DNA of 64,000 nt from Roseiarcus sp963782255. Lineage in GTDB: Bacteria > Pseudomonadota > Alphaproteobacteria > Rhizobiales > Beijerinckiaceae. Numbering within the stretch: the stretch's first letter is position 1; each line of letters begins with the position of its first letter. Below, in pieces: positions 34,723 through 43,868 of this stretch. A program made the position numbers and the translations under genes. The notes beneath the pieces are model-generated. The model made no database searches. It had not been told where the DNA came from and saw only the letters and a program-made list of their open reading frames with translations. The stretch covers positions 558,001 to 622,000 of the forward strand of contig CAWAIS010000002.1 in assembly GCA_963782255.1 (NCBI GenBank), read 5' to 3'.

Positions 34723-35451
34723 ATGGACACGATGCCGGAGACGAAGCCGCGCGTGGCGTTGTTCCGCGCTCGCGCGGACGCGGCGAGAAGCGCGAGGCGC
34801 CTGCGCGCGCTCGGCTTTTCCGTCGCATGCCTGCCGGTGATCGAAGCGCGAGCGATCCCGTTTCAAGCCTTAAGGCCGCGCTACGACGCGGTCGTCGCCA
34901 CCAGCGCAAAGGCGTTCCTCGCCGACGGGCCGATCGGCCGGGCGGCTCATGCTTTCGTCGTCGGGCTTGAGACGGCGCGCGCCGCGGAAGCGCGCGGGCT
35001 CGGGCTCGCCGCGCCGCCCGCCCCCGACGCCGCCCGCCTGATCGAGACGATCAAGAGCCGTTTCCCGCCGGGTTCGCACGTTCTTTATCTCGCCGGCCGC
35101 GACCGCAAGCGCGCGCTGGAGGATGCGCTGGCCGGCTCATATGCACTCGAGGTCGTCGAAACCTACGTGGCCGAGGCGCGGGAGCGCTGGCGTCCCGGCG
35201 AAGTCCGCGCCCTCGCCTCATGCGTCGCCGCCTTGCATTATTCGCGCCGCTCCGCCGCCCTCGCGGCGCGCTTTGCGGACGAGGCAGGGGTTGCGGCTCG
35301 CTTTCGAGCCCTGCGGCACGTCTGCCTGTCGCGCGACGCCGCAGAGCCCATGATCAGCCTCAGCGCCGACGTGATCGTCGCCGATGCGCCGGACGAGCGC
35401 TCGCTCCTCGCCGCTTTGCGCAAGGAGTTCGTGCGTATTTCCTTCGGGTAG
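34723..35451 (+). CDS. hemD: uroporphyrinogen-III synthase
   Basis: A 242-residue HemD-type protein, which cyclises hydroxymethylbilane to uroporphyrinogen III in heme synthesis. HemD is poorly conserved; the visible cues are VALFRARADAARSARRLRALGFSV at the start, AVVATSAKAFLADGP, VLYLAGRDRKRALEDAL and VVETYVAEARERW. An alternative ATG at 34732 is possible. Context is the strongest evidence: it is followed by a mitofilin-like gene and hemY, a conserved alphaproteobacterial order. The usual hemC before it is missing. Confidence 0.82.
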   Translation: MDTMPETKPRVALFRARADAARSARRLRALGFSVACLPVIEARAIPFQALRPRYDAVVATSAKAFLADGPIGRAAHAFVVGLETARAAEARGLGLAAPPAPDAARLIETIKSRFPPGSHVLYLAGRDRKRALEDALAGSYALEVVETYVAEARERWRPGEVRALASCVAALHYSRRSAALAARFADEAGVAARFRALRHVCLSRDAAEPMISLSADVIVADAPDERSLLAALRKEFVRISFG

Positions 35452-35498
35452 GCCCTTCCGTATATAGGGCCCGCGAATCTCGATTGGCGCGAGGATCA

Positions 35499-36773
35499 AT
35501 GGTCGACGAGGAAAGCCAGGACGTTAAGTCCGAGCCGGCCGGAGGGGCGCCGGTCAATCGCGACCAGCGGCGCGATCCGGACGTCATCGAAGGCGAGGTC
35601 GCCGGGCGCAGCGACGATGCTCCGCCCGATCCGGCCCCCGCTGAGGAGCCCTCTCCGCCTCCTCCCGCGCCGCCGCTGCAACCAAGCGCGCCGGGCCGGG
35701 CCGGGGCGTTCGTCTCCGGCGCGCTCGGCGGCCTGATCGTCTCGGCGCTCGCCGCCGGCGCCGGCTGGTACTTCCTTGCGCCGAACGCAGATCTCGCGGG
35801 AGCGGACGCGAACCGGCTCGCGGCGCTCGAAACGCAGGTTCAGAAGAACGGCGCGGCCGTCGAGGCGCAGGCCAGCGAGGGAGCGGCGGTCGCGAGCCTC
35901 GACAAACGCGTCGCCGCGCTCGAGGGTCCGGCGGCCGACGTCGCGTCAATCGACAAGCGCGTCGGCGCGCTCGAATCGGCGGACGCCGCGCTCGCGCCCA
36001 AGCTCGCCGCCGTGCAGGCCGTTCAAGACGTGCCGGCCGAAATGAAGAGCCTTCGCGCCGATGTGGACGCGGCGCGCGGCGAAATCCCTGCGCTTTCCGA
36101 CCGCCTTGCCAAGCTGGAATCGGCCGCGCCGCAAGCCGGAGCGGCGAGCGCCGAGATCGCCGCGCTGTCGGGCCGCCTCGACAAGGTCGAGGCCAAGCTC
36201 GCCGCGCCCAAGACCGAGACCCGCGTCGCCCCAGAAAAGCCGACCGCGAACGACAATCCAGGCGCCGTCGCTATCGTGTCCGGAGCGTTGAGCGACAAGC
36301 TCGCAGCCGGCGCCCCGTTTCCGGCCGAGCTCGCGGCGCTCGAGAAACTCGGCGTCGATCCCGCCAAGCTCGCGGCCCTGAAGGCCGTGGCCAACGGAGC
36401 GCCGAGCGGACCGGCGCTCGCCGCCTCTTTCCATCGCGTCGCAGGCAAAGTCCTGGCCGCGACGACGACGGCGCCGGCGCAAGGCGGGGTCGTCGACCGC
36501 TTCCTCAACCATATGCGCGGGCTCGTGCAGGTGCGCGATCTCAACGAGACGCCCGGCGACGATCCGTCCGCGCTCGTCTCGCAGATCGAGACCGAGAGCC
36601 GCCGCGGCGACGTCGGCGCAGCGCTCGCGGCCTACGCGAAGCTGCCCGCGCCCGCGCGCGCGGCCGCTGCGGATTGGGCGGCGGAAGCGGGCGCACGGCA
36701 GGCCGCGAACGCGGCCATTCAATCGATTCGCGACGCCGCGATCGAACGCCTGACCGCAAGCGCGAAGCCATGA
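35499..36773 (+). CDS. alphaproteobacterial mitofilin/Mic60-like membrane protein
   Basis: A 424-residue protein with a Pro/acid-rich cytoplasmic N-terminus (1-70), one membrane helix (about 75-93, GALGGLIVSALAAGAGWYFL), a long Ala/Leu coiled coil (about 100-230) and a C-terminal globular domain that matches the mitofilin signature (LNHMRGLVQVRDLNETPGDDPSALVSQIE, split). Bacterial Mic60 homologues bend membranes and help form intracytoplasmic membranes. The ATG at 35499 is chosen by domain layout; the frame is open farther upstream but overlaps hemD. Confidence 0.83.
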   Translation: MVDEESQDVKSEPAGGAPVNRDQRRDPDVIEGEVAGRSDDAPPDPAPAEEPSPPPPAPPLQPSAPGRAGAFVSGALGGLIVSALAAGAGWYFLAPNADLAGADANRLAALETQVQKNGAAVEAQASEGAAVASLDKRVAALEGPAADVASIDKRVGALESADAALAPKLAAVQAVQDVPAEMKSLRADVDAARGEIPALSDRLAKLESAAPQAGAASAEIAALSGRLDKVEAKLAAPKTETRVAPEKPTANDNPGAVAIVSGALSDKLAAGAPFPAELAALEKLGVDPAKLAALKAVANGAPSGPALAASFHRVAGKVLAATTTAPAQGGVVDRFLNHMRGLVQVRDLNETPGDDPSALVSQIETESRRGDVGAALAAYAKLPAPARAAAADWAAEAGARQAANAAIQSIRDAAIERLTASAKP

Positions 36774-36843
36774 GGCTTTCCGCTTCGCGATCGCCTCGCC
36801 CGATCCTCACGCGCAAACGCAAGGTCGAGAGACCGGAGACGTC

Positions 36844-38448
36844 ATGCTTCGCCTTCTGATTTTTCTCGCAGCGGTGGCGCTCGCCGCATGGGGCCTGATG
36901 TGGCTCGCCGACAATCCGGGCGTCGTGACGCTCACCTGGCGCGGCGTCGAGTATCGGGTCTCGCTCATGCTTGCGATCGGGGTGGTCGCGGCGCTGGCGA
37001 TAGCCCTGTCGATCGTCTGGGCGATCCTGCGCTTCATCTTCAGCCTCCCTTCCTTCGTTGCGCTCGCGGCCCGCGCGCGCAGGCGCGAGAAGGGACTGCT
37101 CGCATTGTCGCGCGGCCTGATCGCGGTCGGCGTTGGCGACGAGCGCGCCGCTCAGAAGCACGCCGCCGACGCGAGCCGCCTCGTCGCGCACGAGCCGATG
37201 ACCAAGCTCCTGCGCGCCCAGGCCGCGCAGCTTTCGGGCGATCGGCAGGGCGCGCTCGCGGCGTACAACGCGATGCTCGAGCATCACGAGACGCATGGGC
37301 TCGGCCTGCGCGGCCTGCACATCGAGGCGCGGCGGTCCGGCGACCACGAGGCCGCGCTTGAATACGCGATGCGCGCCAACGAGCATGCGCCCGCCGCCTG
37401 GGCGGGGCAGGCGGTCCTCGACGACCACGCGCGCCGCGGCGACTGGGCCGGCGCGCTCGCGACCGTGGACTCGAACTTCGCCGCCGGGCTGATCGACAAG
37501 CCGACCGCCAATCGCTGGCGCGCCGTCATCGAGACGGCCAAGGCCGGAGAGCTGATGGAGCGCGACCCGAAGGGCGCGCTCGCGCTGGCGCAGGAGGCCT
37601 GCCGCCTCGCGCCGACGCTCGTCCCCGCCGCGGCGATCTGCGGGCGGCTCCTGGCGGCGGCCGGCGACTACCGGCGCGCGAGCCGGGTTCTCGAAGCGGC
37701 CTACGCGCAGACGCCTCACCCCGACCTCGCGGCGGCCTATCTTCGCGTGCGCCATGGCGATTCGACCGCCGACCGGCTCGCCCGCGCCCGCATGCTGGCG
37801 CGCGTCGCGCCGCACGACCCGGAATCGATGCTGACAATCGGCCGCGCCGCGCTCGACGCGCACGACCGCGAGGCGGCGCGGGCTGCGATCGCTCCACTGA
37901 TCGCCTCCGATTCGCCAGACGGACGCCCGACCCGCCGTGTCTGCCTCCTCATGGCCGACATCGAGGATGCGGAAGGCGCCCACGGTGCCGTGCGCGAATG
38001 GCTCGGCCGCGCCGCCCGCGCGCCGCGCGACAAGGCCTGGGTCGCCGACGGCGTCATCACCGACCGCTGGGCGCCCGTCTCGCCGTCCGGCGCACTCGAC
38101 GCCTTCGTCTGGCGCACGCCCGACGAACGCATGGCCGCGCTCACCGAGCCGCCACCCGTTGAGCATGAGCGGCCCCGCCTGCCAGAGGCGCCGCCGCCCG
38201 CGCTCGCCGAGGCCGCCGCGCCGCCCGCGCACGCGCCAGAGCCGCCGCCCGCTTCACCGCCGCCCGCTTCACCGCCCCCTTCGCCGCCGCCCGCCGAGCC
38301 GCCGGCCCACGCCGCCGCCGCTCCGCCCGCCGCGCCTCCGCCGAAGCCCGGCTTCGTCATGGACCCGGCGAGCATGGCGCCGGACGACCCCGGCCCCGAG
38401 GACCACGAGTCCGAGCGCGGAAATTTCAGGCTCTTCGCGGGGGAATAG
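36844..38448 (+). CDS. hemY: HemY family protein
   Basis: A 534-residue HemY (TPR-containing, heme-cluster) protein. Two membrane helices at the N-terminus (2-24 and 41-65) are followed by the HemY_N block and TPR-like helical repeats through about residue 400. A proline-rich linker of about 80 residues (415-495, repeated PPPASPP and PPSPPP) and a short acidic tail end the protein. The exact role in tetrapyrrole synthesis is unknown; it is not the protoporphyrinogen oxidase also called HemY in Bacillus. Confidence 0.85.
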   Translation: MLRLLIFLAAVALAAWGLMWLADNPGVVTLTWRGVEYRVSLMLAIGVVAALAIALSIVWAILRFIFSLPSFVALAARARRREKGLLALSRGLIAVGVGDERAAQKHAADASRLVAHEPMTKLLRAQAAQLSGDRQGALAAYNAMLEHHETHGLGLRGLHIEARRSGDHEAALEYAMRANEHAPAAWAGQAVLDDHARRGDWAGALATVDSNFAAGLIDKPTANRWRAVIETAKAGELMERDPKGALALAQEACRLAPTLVPAAAICGRLLAAAGDYRRASRVLEAAYAQTPHPDLAAAYLRVRHGDSTADRLARARMLARVAPHDPESMLTIGRAALDAHDREAARAAIAPLIASDSPDGRPTRRVCLLMADIEDAEGAHGAVREWLGRAARAPRDKAWVADGVITDRWAPVSPSGALDAFVWRTPDERMAALTEPPPVEHERPRLPEAPPPALAEAAAPPAHAPEPPPASPPPASPPPSPPPAEPPAHAAAAPPAAPPPKPGFVMDPASMAPDDPGPEDHESERGNFRLFAGE

Positions 38449-38478
38449 TCGCACAAACGATTGAGGGAACTTCCGGCA

Positions 38479-39696
38479 ATGTCATTTCCGGTCGTCATCG
38501 TCGGCGCCGGCCACGCCGGCGTGCAGGCCGCAGCCAGCCTCAGAGAGGACGGATTCGCGGGAAGCATCATCCTCCTCTCCGACGAGAAGGACCTGCCCTA
38601 TCAGCGCCCGCCGCTGTCGAAGGCGTTTCTTAAGGGCGAGATGGACATCCATGGCCTGCCGCTGCGTGCCGAGGCGTTCTTCCGCGATCATGCGATCGAT
38701 CTCAAGCTCGGCGTCGCCGCGGCGCGGATCGACCGCGCGATGAGGCGCGTCGAGACAAATGACGTCGGCGCGATCCCTTATGGCCATCTGATCCTGGCGA
38801 CCGGCTCGCGGCATCGGCGCCTCGACGTCCCCGGCGTCGATCTCGCCAACGTCCTCACGCTGCGCACCATCGCCGACGCGACGGCGATCCGCGCGCGCTT
38901 AAGCGCGGGATGCAAGATTGTCGTCATCGGCGCGGGCTTCATCGGGCTCGAGATCGCAGCGACCGCGGCCGGCCTCGGCGCCGACGTGACCGTCATCGAG
39001 ATCGCGCGGCCGATGGGGCGCGCCGTTTCGCCGATCCTGTCGGACTTCTTCCTTAAAGCCCATGTCGCCTTTGGCGCGCGCATGCGGCTCAGCCTCGGCG
39101 TCGCGGCGATCAAGGGCGCGGATAAGGCCGAGGCGGTCGAGCTGACCAACGGCGAGGTCCTCCCGGCCGAGCTCGTGATCGTCGGCGTCGGCGTCACCGC
39201 GGAGGACGGTCTCGCGCGCGAATGCGGGCTTGAATGCTTGAACGGCGTCGCGGTCGACGCCCATATGCAGACCTCCGATCCCGCGATCTCGGCGATCGGC
39301 GACTGCGCCGATTTCCCCAATGCGGCGCTTGGCGTTCGCACGCGGCTCGAATCGGTCCAGAACGCGGTCGATCAGGGCCGCTGCGTCGCCGCACGCTTGA
39401 CCGGCAAGCCTGCGCCCTACGACGCGCTGCCGTGGTTCTGGAGCGATCAGGGCGACCTCAAGCTGCAGATCGCCGGCCTCTCGCACGGGGTCGACGCCTG
39501 GGTCGTGCGCGGCGATCCAGAGACGCGCGCCTTCGCGACCTTCGGCTTCAGGGACGGCAAGCTCGCGGTCGTCGAGACGGTCAATCGGGTCGGCGACCAC
39601 GCCGCCGCAAGACGCATCATCGGCACGGCGAAGACCGTGACCCCCAAAGACGCCGCCAACCTCGCCTTCGATCTGCGCGCGCTGGCGAAGAAGTAG
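38479..39696 (+). CDS. FAD/NAD(P)-dependent ferredoxin reductase-type oxidoreductase
   Basis: A 405-residue flavoprotein of the rubredoxin/ferredoxin reductase type that supports oxygenases and P450s. FAD motif VVIVGAGHAGVQAAASLR starts at residue 5, the NAD motif is IVVIGAGFIGLEIA (about 149), and the second FAD block is AIGDCADFPN (about 274). A C-terminal reductase domain (about 320-405, WFWSDQGDLKLQIAG) is typical. The ATG at 38479 has GAGGGA upstream; a TTG at 38461 would add six residues. No ferredoxin or oxygenase gene is adjacent. A strong hairpin follows. Confidence 0.87.
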   Translation: MSFPVVIVGAGHAGVQAAASLREDGFAGSIILLSDEKDLPYQRPPLSKAFLKGEMDIHGLPLRAEAFFRDHAIDLKLGVAAARIDRAMRRVETNDVGAIPYGHLILATGSRHRRLDVPGVDLANVLTLRTIADATAIRARLSAGCKIVVIGAGFIGLEIAATAAGLGADVTVIEIARPMGRAVSPILSDFFLKAHVAFGARMRLSLGVAAIKGADKAEAVELTNGEVLPAELVIVGVGVTAEDGLARECGLECLNGVAVDAHMQTSDPAISAIGDCADFPNAALGVRTRLESVQNAVDQGRCVAARLTGKPAPYDALPWFWSDQGDLKLQIAGLSHGVDAWVVRGDPETRAFATFGFRDGKLAVVETVNRVGDHAAARRIIGTAKTVTPKDAANLAFDLRALAKK

Positions 39697-39728
39697 GGGC
39701 GGATCGCCGGGGGGTTCGGGAAAGGGTT

Positions 39729-39762
39729 AGCGCCAAGGGACCCACCCTTGGCGCTTCTCTCT
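39729..39762. terminator. bidirectional hairpin terminator
   Basis: A perfect 11-bp stem (AGCGCCAAGGG and CCCTTGGCGCT, loop of five) followed by TCTCTCT on the plus strand lies between the two convergent genes ending at 39696 and 39776. It probably ends transcription from both directions. Confidence 0.7.
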
Positions 39763-39775
39763 GGGTCGCCTGTGA

Positions 39776-41071
39776 TCAGGCAGCTTCGTCTTCGAGCCCC
39801 ATTTCGGCCGCAGCATCCGCACCGGTATCTATATCGTCGTCGGTAAACCCGCGTTCGAGGAGCAGTTTGTCGATATGGAGGGTTTCTCGGACCTTCTCAG
39901 TGATGGCGCGCCGGGTCTGCGCGCCGCCGCCGGCAAGGCCAATTACAGTTTTGCCGTCCTTATCGGTCCGCTCTCGAACCAATGCCGACCACTCCGGTGC
40001 CGATCGTCGCCAGTCGATGCTCCCGACTCGTTTGGCGGCCGCGTCAAGATCAGGAGCCTTCAACCGCACATAGAGATCGTGAAAAATGACCCCAAGTGCG
40101 CCCCAGCCAGGGGAAGTCAGGTGCAGGCTCTCCCGATCTGTGAATCGGTCCTTGCCCATCGACTCGGCAATAGTACCCAGGAACGACGTCATCCTGTCCT
40201 GGAATTCCTCAAGCGTTTCCTCTGTCAGTCTGGGATGCTTGACGTCGCTATTATTCTTTGCCTCGAGGAACCGAACCCCCTCGGCCGCTCCTCGGACAAA
40301 CCGCAACAAATTTTGTTGCACCACAATCGCGGTCGACTTCTTGCCGAGTGACGCCGCCTTACGCTCCATTCCGCCGTGATCTCTGATGACAGCAGACTGC
40401 CCGATTTTGTTCGTTAATCCGATGTAAAGATCGGAATGGTCGAGCGCAATGGCAACCCGCCCTGGTACGTGGGTGACTTTGAAATTGAAATCGTGGAAGA
40501 GCTGCTGCATCTCCTCCAACGACAACGGCGGAGTTTCCGGGGTTGGGATGTAGAACACAGTCGGCAGGCTGAACTCGCCTATCAGCTTCTTGAGGGCTGT
40601 CCTAGCCTCTTCTGTGATGTCCGACGACTCGCTGAGTTCGATAAGTTCAAGAGCTGCGGAAGCTCGACCCAATCCGTCAACGACGATACGACGATTGCGT
40701 CGCGACAAGTCGAAGTGAAGAACGCCAATTCCTGAGTTTGGGACCCCGGGGTAAGTTTCAAACGGCGTCGAATGTTCGACGGCAATAGAGATAGCGGGGA
40801 ACGCGCCGAGAATCACCGCTGAATCAACGAACCGATACCGGATGTAGCGAATAATTCCCTCAAGCCGTTGCTTAGTAGTGGCGCGCTGGAGCTTCTCGTA
40901 AATTCCATGAATATCATCTGTCAGTTGTTTCCAGTGCTTCGAGCGTGGGTCGTGACCCAGCATAGTTTCGAGCGAGCCCGCTGGCAGTTGGGTTGTATAC
41001 GTAACAAGCCGGTTCCCGAATTGTCCTTGAACAGCGGGGACGCGAGCAGTAGGCTTGACATGTTCGATCAT
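39776..41071 (-). CDS. orphan DndB / DGQHR-family protein
   Basis: A 431-residue protein of the DndB type. The motif block RRIVVDGLGRASAALEL (128-144) replaces the classical DGQHR signature with DGLGR. LFHDFNFKVTHVPGRVAIALDHSDLY (about 181-206, split) matches the second conserved block of the family. DndB regulates phosphorothioate DNA modification alongside dndCDE; none of those partners, nor dptFGH, is present here. GC content is lower than that of its neighbours and codon use is less extreme, which suggests acquisition. AGGTGA precedes the ATG at 41071. The actual role is unknown. Confidence 0.68.
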   Translation of the reverse strand: MIEHVKPTARVPAVQGQFGNRLVTYTTQLPAGSLETMLGHDPRSKHWKQLTDDIHGIYEKLQRATTKQRLEGIIRYIRYRFVDSAVILGAFPAISIAVEHSTPFETYPGVPNSGIGVLHFDLSRRNRRIVVDGLGRASAALELIELSESSDITEEARTALKKLIGEFSLPTVFYIPTPETPPLSLEEMQQLFHDFNFKVTHVPGRVAIALDHSDLYIGLTNKIGQSAVIRDHGGMERKAASLGKKSTAIVVQQNLLRFVRGAAEGVRFLEAKNNSDVKHPRLTEETLEEFQDRMTSFLGTIAESMGKDRFTDRESLHLTSPGWGALGVIFHDLYVRLKAPDLDAAAKRVGSIDWRRSAPEWSALVRERTDKDGKTVIGLAGGGAQTRRAITEKVRETLHIDKLLLERGFTDDDIDTGADAAAEMGLEDEAA

Positions 41072-41203
41072 GAAGTCACCTGAGTTTTCGTGGTTGGACC
41101 TTTGTTGCGCCGCCCACAGGGTTGCTGCCAAAGTGGGCGGCGCATTTCCGTTTACAGGCGTCGACGGCGATTCGCAAGGGATCCCCGCGGATGCTCGCAA
41201 CTT

Positions 41204-41225
41204 CCCCGCAGAAATTTTTGCGGGG
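41204..41225. other. small hairpin in the gap before the DndB-like gene
   Basis: CCCCGCA and TGCGGGG flank an eight-base AT-rich loop inside the 336-bp gap 41072-41407. No gene is supported in this gap. It should hold the promoter of the DndB-like gene and the end of folA; I cannot point to convincing -35/-10 boxes. Confidence 0.3.
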
Positions 41226-41407
41226 ATGCGCCGGCCCCGCTCTTGGCCGCTCTTTCGGTACGGACTCGGGTCGATTTGCCCGGTCGGGATCGACATGGCG
41301 AGCGAGGCTCCGCGCCGCACCTGCGCCCCAAGTCAAGTGCGGCGCTAAGTTGGGCATTAAGTTGCTGAAAAGATTGAGTCGGCTACGTTAAAATGGCGAT
41401 TGACGCC

Positions 41408-41929
41408 TCACACACGCCGCTCGTATTCGACGAACGTGAAGTCCGCTTCGTCGCGCGGGCCGCGTTCCCCCGGCTCCCGCCGGACCTCCCGCCACACGGC
41501 CGGATCGATTGGAGGAAAGCGCGCATCGCCCGCGAGTTCGAGCGCGACTTCGGTGATGATCAGACGTTCGGCGCGTGCGATGGTTTGCGCGTAAATCTCG
41601 GCGCCCCCGGCGATCACGATCGCGTCCGCGCCCATAGCTTCCGCCCGCTTCGCGGCGAGGCTCAGCGCCTCCTCGAGGCTCTGCGCTACGAGCGCGCCGG
41701 CGGGGGCGAAGGCCTCGTCGCGGCTCACGACGATGATCTCGCGTCCGGGCAAGAGGCGGCCGATCGATTGGAAAGTCTTGCGGCCCATGACGAGCGGCTT
41801 GCCCATCGTCGCCGCCTTGAATCGCTTGAGGTCGCTCGAAAGCCGCCAGAGCAGCCGGTTGTTCCCGCCGATCACGCGGTTGCGCGCGACGGCGGCGATC
41901 AGGATGAGCGGCGGAGCATCCGCCGTCAC
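41408..41929 (-). CDS. folA: dihydrofolate reductase
   Basis: A 173-residue DHFR that reduces dihydrofolate with NADPH. Typical blocks are LIAAVARNRVIGGNNRLLWRLSSDLKRFKAATMG (substrate and cofactor loop), LVMGRKTFQSIGRLLPGRE and IVIAGGAEIYAQTI. The usual Asp/Glu of the catalytic W-x-x-D position is present as SSDLKRF. It starts with GTG inside GTGA, overlapping the thyA stop, so thyA and folA are coupled: ThyA makes dihydrofolate that FolA recycles. Confidence 0.93.
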   Translation of the reverse strand: MTADAPPLILIAAVARNRVIGGNNRLLWRLSSDLKRFKAATMGKPLVMGRKTFQSIGRLLPGREIIVVSRDEAFAPAGALVAQSLEEALSLAAKRAEAMGADAIVIAGGAEIYAQTIARAERLIITEVALELAGDARFPPIDPAVWREVRREPGERGPRDEADFTFVEYERRV

Positions 41930-42717
41930 ACCGCGACCTTCGCCTTGATCGCCGGCCACGGATCGTAGCCCTCGAAAGCGATCGCGTCCGCGTTCAAATC
42001 GAAGATCGAGCCGACGTCGCCGAGCCTCAATCGCGGCAGCGGACGGGGCTCGCGCGCGAGCTGCTCGCGCGCCTGATCCTCGTGGTTCAGGTAGAGATGC
42101 GCGTCGCCGAACGTATGCACGAACTCGCCGACGCTTAAGTCCGTTTCGCGCGCAATCAGGTGGGTGAGGAGGGCGTAGCTTGCGATGTTGAACGGCACGC
42201 CGAGAAAGATGTCGGCCGAGCGCTGATAGAGCTGGCACGACAGCTTTCCGCCGGTCACGTTGAACTGGAACAGGCAGTGGCAAGGCGGCAGCTTCATCCG
42301 CTCGATGTCCGCCACGTTCCAGGCCGAGACGATGAGCCGGCGCGAATCCGGATTGCGGCGGATTTCCTTCAAGAGCCAGTCGATCTGGTCGTAAGTCTTG
42401 CCGTCCGCGCCTTCCCAGGCCCGCCACTGCTTGCCGTAAACCGGGCCGAGGTCGCCGTTGGCGTCGGCCCAATCGTCCCAGATCGAGACGCCGTGCTCTT
42501 TCAGATAGGCGGTGTTGGTGTCCCCCTTCAGGAACCAGACGAGTTCCTGCACGATCGACTTGAGATGCAGCCGCTTGGTGGTGACGAGCGGAAAGCCTTG
42601 CGAGAGATCGAAGCGGATCTGTCGCCCGAACAGCGACCGGACGCCTGTCCCTGTACGGTCGCCTTTCAGCGCGCCATTATCGAGCGCATCGCGCAGGATA
42701 TCGAGATAGGCGCGCAT
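41926..42717 (-). CDS. thyA: thymidylate synthase
   Basis: A 263-residue ThyA that methylates dUMP to dTMP using methylenetetrahydrofolate. The catalytic Cys146 lies in LPPCHCLFQF, and the folate and dUMP blocks RSLFGRQIRFDLSQGFPLVTTKR and HLYLNHEDQ are intact. The ATG at 42717 gives nearly the E. coli length; upstream in-frame codons to 42804 are rejected. Confidence 0.95.
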   Translation of the reverse strand: MRAYLDILRDALDNGALKGDRTGTGVRSLFGRQIRFDLSQGFPLVTTKRLHLKSIVQELVWFLKGDTNTAYLKEHGVSIWDDWADANGDLGPVYGKQWRAWEGADGKTYDQIDWLLKEIRRNPDSRRLIVSAWNVADIERMKLPPCHCLFQFNVTGGKLSCQLYQRSADIFLGVPFNIASYALLTHLIARETDLSVGEFVHTFGDAHLYLNHEDQAREQLAREPRPLPRLRLGDVGSIFDLNADAIAFEGYDPWPAIKAKVAV

Positions 42718-42827
42718 AGGGGGCAATCCCTTAAAAACCCTTCGGGCCGCCCTCTCTATCCAATTCCCCCCGCGCCCGAAATCGCCGGCGCGGGGCTTCT
42801 CCACATGGGATCAGTGCAGACTGGGGG

Positions 42828-43085
42828 TTAGTGCAGGCTGACGGTTTCGAGCTGGTGCTCCCAGGCGTTGGCGATCGCCGCGTCCTTGGAGTCGGTCAGC
42901 ATGATCGGCGAGCCGTCGGCGCCGAGCAGCGCGAACAGCTTGACGCCGGCCTTAAGCGGAGGCGCCTGCGGGAAGAGACGCGACACGTCCTCGGAGTTGA
43001 TCGCCTTCACATAGGCGACCGCGCCGTCGCCCAGATGGGCGAATTCCTGCGGCGTCAACGCCAAGGCTCTGTCTGTTGCGTTCAT
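42828..43085 (-). CDS. DUF1150 family protein
   Basis: An 85-residue alphaproteobacterial protein (DUF1150), with LTPQEFAHLGDGAVAYVKAI near the start and KLFALLGADGSPIMLTDSKDAAIANAWEH (split) at the end. In this group it regularly follows the hsp20 gene, as here (56-bp gap), and may be induced with it. Its function is unknown. GGAGG precedes the ATG. Confidence 0.85.
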   Translation of the reverse strand: MNATDRALALTPQEFAHLGDGAVAYVKAINSEDVSRLFPQAPPLKAGVKLFALLGADGSPIMLTDSKDAAIANAWEHQLETVSLH

Positions 43086-43141
43086 CGCTTCCCTCCTTTC
43101 CGGCGGTCTCTTGAAAAGAACCCGCCGTAGGTACGCTTAAC

Positions 43142-43570
43142 TCAATCGCGCGCCGAAACCTCAATCTTCTTCGCGACCCGCTCCGGCTGCGGCCGGCAGA
43201 GATCGATCGACAGCAGACCCCTCGACAAGTCGGCGCTTAAGACCCGCATGCCGTCCGCAAGGAGGAAGCTGCGCTGGAACTGCCGCGCGGCGATGCCGCG
43301 ATGCAGAAATTCGCGCGTCTTGTCCTCCTGCTGCCGGCCGCGGATCATGAGCTGGTTCTCTTCGACCGTGACCTCGATTTGCTCCTGGGAGAAACCGGCC
43401 ACCGCCAAAGTGATGCGCAACTTCTCAGGGTCGGCGCCCGATGCGGCGATGCGCTCGATGTTGTAAGGGGGGTAGCCGTCGCCCGCCGTCTTCGACACCT
43501 TGTCGAGCGCACGCTCGATATCGTCGAATCCGAGCAGGAACGGAGAGCTCAACGCCGTTACACGCACCAT
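43142..43570 (-). CDS. small heat-shock protein, Hsp20/IbpA family
   Basis: A 142-residue alpha-crystallin-type chaperone. The pattern PPYNIERIAASGADPEKLRITLAVAGFSQEQIEV (about 33-66, split) starts the alpha-crystallin domain, and the C-terminal end of that domain, RGLLSIDLCRP, is present. It holds unfolding proteins for refolding by the DnaK system. The ATG at 43570 has GAGGGG upstream. An RpoH-like promoter lies 115-145 bp upstream. Confidence 0.9.
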   Translation of the reverse strand: MVRVTALSSPFLLGFDDIERALDKVSKTAGDGYPPYNIERIAASGADPEKLRITLAVAGFSQEQIEVTVEENQLMIRGRQQEDKTREFLHRGIAARQFQRSFLLADGMRVLSADLSRGLLSIDLCRPQPERVAKKIEVSARD

Positions 43571-43685
43571 CGGAAGCCCCTCGAGGCGCTCCACGCGACC
43601 CAACCTTCATCAAGAAGCGTTCCGGCCGCGCTGCCAAAGGTTTTGTCAGGCCACCGAAACAACGCCCGGCCGCCGGACACGTTCC

Positions 43686-43713
43686 ATATAGGTTCGCGGG
43701 GCGCCCGTTCAAG
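43686..43713 (-). promoter_or_regulatory. RpoH (sigma-32)-like promoter of hsp20
   Basis: On the minus strand CTTGAA is followed after 15 bases by CCTATAT, close to the heat-shock sigma consensus (CTTGAA, 13-17 bases, CCCATAT-like). It is upstream of hsp20-DUF1150, the expected target. Confidence 0.6.
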
Positions 43714-43868
43714 ACGGCCCGGGAATAGGTCCGAGACGCCGACATGACTTGCCAGAAGGGGAGCGCGGACCGCAGCCTGCGCTTCTTTCCGTCAAATCTG
43801 ATAGGACGCTGCGCTGAAATCCTAAATCAACCGTTGATTCGCGGCGGGGCTTGGCGCAATTGGCGACG

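Noticed and set aside
34599..34730. 44-codon N-terminal extension of the acyltransferase
   Set aside because: It would overlap the divergent hemD start and is Arg-rich without helix or domain; the ATG at 34598 fits better.
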